A DNA stretch of 64,000 nt, from assembly GCA_032622095.1 (NCBI GenBank), contig CP136065.1, positions 118,275,195 to 118,339,194 on the forward strand. Direction: 5' to 3'. The notes beneath the pieces were generated by a model. It saw only the letters and a list, made by a program, of their open reading frames with translations. It had not been told where the DNA came from and ran no database searches. Position 1 is the stretch's first letter, and every line of letters starts with the position of its first letter. The translations under genes were made by a program, and so were the position numbers. Positions 58,494-64,000 of the stretch are shown here, piece after piece. This DNA comes from Siphonodentalium dalli (taxonomy: Eukaryota > Mollusca > Scaphopoda > Gadilida > Siphonodentaliidae).

Positions 58494-61400
58494 TTTTTAG
58501 CTCAACTTTACTTTGCAAAGTTTGAGCCATTGCCATGGCTTGGTATCCGTCGTGCGTGTGTGTGTGTGTGAGGGTGTGTGCGTGTGTGCGTGTATGCGTG
58601 ATTCGTCAACAATTTCCTTTAGCACGGGCTACAGTTCGTACCTTTGGTCCGATTATTATGAAATTTGTCATGGATGTTGACATCGACATGTAGATGGGAA
58701 CAAGTCATTTTGGGGTCATTCGGTAAAGAAACATGGCCGCCAGTGACCATCTTGCATTTCAAAATTCAATCCATTAGCACGGGCCACAGGTCGTACCTTT
58801 AGTCTGATCATCATAAAATTTGTCATGGATATTAACAATGTCATGTAGGTGGGAACGAGTAATTTTGGGGTCATTCGCCCAAAAAACATGGTCGCCAGCA
58901 GCCATCTTGGATTTTACTCTTTCTATGACTAAATCCTTTAGCACGGGCTACAGGTCCTACTTTTGTCTGATCATCATAAAATTTGTCAAGAATGTTAATA
59001 ATGACATGTAGATGGGAACGAGTCATTTTGGGGTCATTCGGCCAAAAAACATGGTCGCCAGCAGCCATCTTGGATTTTACTCTTTCTATGACTAAATCCT
59101 TTAGCACGGGCTACAGGTCCTACTTTTGTCTGATCATCATAAAATTTGTCATGGATGTCAACAATGACATGTAGATGGGAATGAGTCATTTTGGGGTCAT
59201 TCGGCCAAAAAACATGGTCGCCAGCAGCCATCTTGGATTTTACTCTTTGTATGACTAAATCCTTTAGCACGAGCTACAGGTTGTACCTTTAGTCTGATCA
59301 TCATAAAATTTGTCATGAATGTTAATAATGACATGTAGATGGGAACGAGTCATTTTGGTGTCATTCGGCCAAAAAACATGGCCGCCAGCAGCCAACTTGG
59401 ATTTTACTCTTTGTATGACTAAATTCTTTAGCATGGGCTACAGGTAATACCTTTAGTCTGATCGTCATAAAATTTGTCATGGATGTTAACGATGACATGT
59501 AGATGGGAACGACTCATTTTGGGGTCATTCGGCCGAAAACATGGCCGCCAGCAGCCATCTTGGATTTTACTCTTTCTCTTCATGTCTTTTAACTAGTATT
59601 AGACATTCAACTTTCCACATTCCTAATCGCTCCATTGACTGCAATACATTAAATTATTCCCTTTCCAAGTTGAGCTACAGTGTCATTGACACTTTCATAT
59701 TGACATGTAGATGGGAACGAGTAATTTTGGGGTCATTCGGCCAAAAAACATGGTCGCCAGCAGCCATCTTGGATTTTACTCTTTGTATGACTAAATCCTT
59801 TAGCATAAAATTTGTCATGGCTGTTGAAATTGAAATGTAGATGGGAACGAGTCATTTTGGGGTCATTCGGACAAAAAACATGGCCGCCAGCAGCCATCTT
59901 GCATTTAAAAATTTAATCCATTAGCACGGGCCACAGTTAGTACTGTTCGTCTGATCATCATGAAATTTGTCATGGATGTTAATATTGACATGTAGATGGG
60001 AACGAGTACTTTTGGGGTCATTTGGCCCAAAAACATGGCCACCAGCAGCCATCTTGGATTTTACTCTTTGTATGACTAAATTCTTTAGCACGGGCTGCAG
60101 GTCGTACCTTTAGACTGATCATCATAAAATTTGTCATGGATGTCAACAATGACATGTAGATGGGAATGAGTCATTTTGGGGTCATTCGGCCAAAAAAACT
60201 GGTCGCCAGCAGCCATCTTGGATTTTACTCTTTGTATGACTAAATCCTTTAGCACGAGCTACAGGTTGTACCTTTAGTCTGATCATCATAAAATTTGACA
60301 TGAATGTTAATAATGACATGTAGATGGGAACGAGTCATTTTGGTGTCATTCGGCCAAAAAACATGGCCGCCAGCAGCCAACTTGGATTTTACTCTTTGTA
60401 TGACTAAATTCTTTAGCATGGGCTACAGGTAATACCTTTAGTCTGATCGTCATAAAATTTGTCATGGATGTTAACGATGACATGTAGATGGGAACGACTC
60501 ATTTTGGGGTCATTCGGCCGAAAACATGGCCGCCAGCAGCCATCTTGGATTTTACTCTTTCTCTTCATGTCTTTTAACTAGTATTAGACATTCAACTTTC
60601 CACATTCCTAATCGCTCCATTGACTGCAATACATTAAATTATTCCGTTTCCAAGTTGAGCTACAGTGTCATTGACACTTTCATATTGACATGTAGATGGG
60701 AACGAGTAATTTTGGGGTCATTCGGCCATAAAACATGGTCGCCAGCAGCCATCTTGGATTTTACTCTTTGTATGACTAAATCCTTTAGCACGGGCTACAG
60801 GTCGTACATTTAGTCTGATCATCATAAAATTTGTCATGGCTGTTGAAATTGAAATGTAGATGGGAACGAGTCATTTTGGGGTCATTCGGACAAAAAACAT
60901 GGCCGCCAGCAGCCATCTTGCATTTAAAATTTAATCCATTAGCACGGGCCACAGTTAGTACTGTTCGTCTGATCATCATGAAATTTGTCATGGATGTTAA
61001 TATTGACATGTAGATGGGAACGAGTACTTTTGGGGTCATTTGGCCCAAAAACATGGCCATCAGCAGCCATCTTGGATTTTACTCTTTGTATGACTAAATT
61101 CTTTAGCACGGGCTACAGGTCGTACCTTTAGTCTGATCATCATAAAATTTGTCATGGATGTTAACAATGACATGTAGATGGGAACGAGTAATTTTGGGGT
61201 CAATCGACCAAAAAACATGGCCGCCAACAGCCATCTTGGATTTACTCTTTGTATGACTAAATCCTTTAGCACGGGCTACAGGTCGTACCTTTAGTCTGAT
61301 CATCATAAAAAATTTCATGGCTGTTGAAATTGGAATGTAAATGGGAACGAGTCATTTTGGGGTCATTCAGACAAAAAATATGGCCGCCAGTGGCCATCTT

Positions 61401-62200
61401 TGTTTTCAAAATTCAATCCATTAGCACGGGCCACAGGTCGCACTGTTCGTCTGATCATCATGAAATTTGTCATGTATGTTAATATTGACATTGAGATGGG
61501 AACGAGTCATTTTGGGATCATTCGGCCCAAAAATATGGCCGCCAGCAGCCATCTTGGATTTTACTCTTTGTATGACTAAATCATTTAGCACGGGCTACAG
61601 GTCGTACCTTTATTCTGATCGTCATAAAATTTGTCATGGATGTTAACGATGACATGTAGATGGGAACGACTCATTTTGGGGCCATTCGGCCGAAAACATG
61701 GCCGCCAGCAGCCATCTTGGATTTTACTCTTTGTATGACTAAATTCTTTGGCACGGGCTACATGTCGTACCTTTAGTCTGATCATCATAAAATTTGTCAT
61801 GAATGTTAATAAGGACATGTAGATGGGAACGAGTCATTTTGGGGTCAATCGGCCAAAAAACATGGCCGCCAGCAGCCATCTTGGATTTTACTCTTTGTAT
61901 GACTAAATTCTTTAGCATGGGCTACAGGTCGTACCTTTAGTCTGATCGTCATAAAATTTGTCATTGATGTTAACGATGACATGTAGATGGAAACGACTCA
62001 TTTTGGGGTCATTCGGCCGAAAACATGGCCGCCAGCAGCCATCTTGGATTTTACTTTTCTCTTCATGTCTATAAACTAGTCTTAGACATTTAACTTTCCA
62101 CATTCCTAATCGCTCCATTGACTGTAATATATTAAATTATTCCCTTTCCAAGTTGAGCTACCGTGTCATTGACACTTTCATTATTGTTGTTTTTGACCTT
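58494..62200 (+). repeat. 163-bp satellite, ~22 units with higher-order structure
   Basis: It opens with a hairpin (AGCTCAACTTTAC ... AAAGTTTGAGC) and a (TG)n run. Units of 163 bp follow, with 'TTAGCACGGGCTACAGGTCG', 'GACATGTAGATGGGAACGAG', 'TTTTGGGGTCATTCGG' and 'ATGGCCGCCAGCAGCCAT'. A distinct 130-bp block ('CACATTCCTAATCGCTCC') occurs at about 59575, 60560 and at the end (about 62045). The first two lie in a 985-bp higher-order duplication. All long frames here are periodic artefacts. Confidence 0.92.
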
Positions 62201-62217
62201 CAGTTGTCCATGTGATG

Positions 62218-62220
<3 letters not shown>

Positions 62221-62257
<37 letters not shown>
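62221..62257. repeat. (TA)n microsatellite
   Basis: Uninterrupted TA dinucleotide run after the satellite array. Confidence 0.95.
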
Positions 62258-62259
<2 letters not shown>

Positions 62260-62389
62260 CACATTTAGCTTCTATAGTAATTCAAATGGTATGAATATTG
62301 AAAGCTATAGAGATTTCCTATATTCTTTGTACCCGATATGAATGGACAGATAAGTATGATTTTTCTGAAACCCATATATATATACGTTT

Positions 62390-63340
62390 CATAATACTCT
62401 TGAGTAATGGAACAGAACTTGCTCATTACAAAACAAATAATAATCTTTGGCTCTTTCTTTCTGAATTCACGTGTCTTCCACTGCAAAGAATACAAATATT
62501 TGTCGGTGTGCTCTTCTATTTAACGCCACCGATGTATACTGTTCTACAAATTTTAGAAATCTGTGGTCCTATGGGGATTTTATAAATATATAATTGGTTT
62601 TCCGGTTATTTTGGGACGCGTTAAAGTTGTACTGCGACCCCGAGCCCGATAAACGCTGTAGTTGGAATGTCCAAGTTCGTGAAAGTTCTATTGACTATGC
62701 CGATGATTTGAGAAGCTTTATTGTTTTAGGATATTGTAGAAAGGCTAATCTGGTCGTGTCAAATTGAGATATAGCGATGGGATATCTCGCAGGACAACAC
62801 ATTATTTCGGGTTTTCGTGGGGTGTGTATTCGCTGGATGTCTTATAGTTGCAGTATGCAACTATTATGACCGCGTTAATTGCGTTCGATGTTTAGGTATG
62901 AACAATGGCTGGGCCATGCACACTTGAAGATTTTATGGCGGGAACACAATTTTGGATCCGCATTTAGAAGCTTTCTGGTTTGGTGAATGAAAAACCTGCA
63001 GTAATAAGCCGTAGTTTTTTGGTAATAATTTGAAGGATTAGTTGTTTTAACGGAATTCTGAGGCCAATATATTTTATATCATAATTTATATTTATGGCTA
63101 ATAATATGATCTTGGGGGGGGGGGGGGCGTTACCATTTCTGACTATGGTTTTCTTGATTTTACTTGTTATTGGTTATTGGAAATGCGACTGTGCAATCAT
63201 GTGGCCATGCATCTAGTCGGGCTAGTCACCTTGTTAGAGAATGCCCTGATGTGAATATACAACTTTGTCGCATATATACTGCATACTGCATCGTGGTGCG
63301 GGTAACTTGTGGGTATTGATGCTGAACCTTTATTGATAAG
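62390..63340 (+). repeat. Dispersed repeat, partner of 40.4-40.8 and 36.9 kb
   Basis: Shared blocks with 40.42-40.80 kb ('GTCGGTGTGCTCTTC', 'TTAGAGAAT', 'CTTGTGGGTATT') and with 36.87-36.95 kb ('GCGTTACCATTTCTGACTAT'). The segment about 62530-63080 has no match in the other copies and may be an insertion. No gene is seen. Confidence 0.6.
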
Positions 63341-63345
63341 TTTGT

Positions 63346-63892
63346 TTAAAGGTAGACTGTATTCAAGTGTAGTTGGTTTCTATATTATCTGCTTCGTAGA
63401 ATAAGGTCACCAGATTTACATAAAAGAGTACAAAATAACCGGCGAGAATAAGATGTCCAATGTTACAGATGGCCGATAATCCGGAATGCAAAAATAGAAC
63501 GCTCGTCAACGAGATATGTTTATACAGTTTTCAGGCAAATGTATCAATTAAAAGTTTTGTTATATGCATAGTAGTCCGAAATACTGTGTATTGTCAGCGA
63601 TTTGCTTGAGTTCACGCACCGCATCACGTTATCAACATGCTTTTTCAACACGATCATGTGCACGCGTTGCCAAATCCACTTTCCGCCAACCAATTTGATT
63701 ATGTCTTGTACATGGCTGCAGCCCTAAATTAATTAAATATTAAATTATTAAATTTTAAGATAACCTGCTATCCTGAACGGTTAAGGAAAACATCTTCAAC
63801 TCAAATTAATTATATTTCTGTATATTATCGATATTCGATCGTTGTTATTATCGGGAATTTAGTGAAATTGTAATCCAGTATATACCCGTTTA
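63346..63892. mobile_element. Second TTAA element family, copy 2 (diverged)
   Basis: Homologous along its length to 33578-34177 (for example 'TTATTAAATTTTAAGATA', 'GATCGTTGTTAT', 'CGGGAATTTA'). Termini TTAAAGGTAGACTG and 'TATACCCGTTTA' are decayed. It is older than the 33.6-kb copy. Confidence 0.75.
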
Positions 63893-64000
63893 TGAAATGT
63901 ACATGCATGCTGTACATATGTGATGATATGACTATGATATCCGATTAGTGATATAATATATCTATAGTAAATTTTCAATATTTATTGGTCGGATCCCTCT

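Noticed and set aside
58820-61818. Family of similar 60-100-codon frames in the 163-bp satellite
   Set aside because: They repeat each 163 bp on both strands and contain no domain.

Overview
This is an AT-rich, repeat-dense eukaryotic nuclear window with no bacterial or organellar features. It looks like an animal genome, most likely a lophotrochozoan and plausibly a mollusc. The main reasons are a spliced PDZ/ZM-type cytoskeletal gene with very long introns, decayed animal-type LINEs, and a tRNA-derived SINE at 37.4-37.7 kb that resembles molluscan SINEs. The species cannot be named from sequence alone.

One host gene is well supported, on the + strand. Three coding exons (5942-6052, 41224-41375, 47792-47946) join in consistent phase (0, then 2, then 1). 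They encode a complete PDZ domain followed by a ZM/DUF4749-like stretch, the N-terminal architecture of the PDLIM/ALP-Enigma/Zasp family. The introns are 35.2 kb and 6.4 kb, and the third intron runs to the end of the window. LIM-domain exons were not found and presumably lie downstream. Nearly everything else is transposon and satellite sequence inside or around these introns.

Layout: 0.3-0.8 kb, duplicated tRNA-like unit. 0.85-8.96 kb, inverted arms enclosing the 5' end and first exon of the gene. 9-19.7 kb, dispersed short elements and satellites, including a 122-bp NRF1-motif repeat and AGGTCA-rich repeats. 19.7-26.4 kb, one LINE split by a 4.9-kb fold-back insertion with a 42-bp minisatellite core. 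26.9-28.0 kb, piggyBac-like element. 29.5-34.3 kb, a second LINE carrying at least three datable insertions (two TTAA elements and a 2.2-kb hAT-like element that itself carries a TTAA element). 36-40 kb, satellites, a SINE, a TTAGTCA palindrome and a LINE tail. 43.7-44.2 kb, hAT MITE with a perfect 8-bp TSD. 45.3-46.6 kb, fold-back element with 18-bp repeat arms. 50.5-53.7 kb, fold-back element with a perfect 9-bp TSD carrying a decayed zinc-finger array. 55.8-58.3 kb, L1-like LINE lacking its YADD block. 58.5-62.2 kb, 163-bp satellite with a higher-order repeat. 62.3-64 kb, more dispersed repeats.

The standout is the 3.2-kb element at 50513-53724. It has tandem-repeat inverted arms, outer terminal repeats with one mismatch in about 79 bp, an exact 9-bp target duplication, and about 14 C2H2-derived 84-bp units in which the readable units have lost the second Cys and second His.
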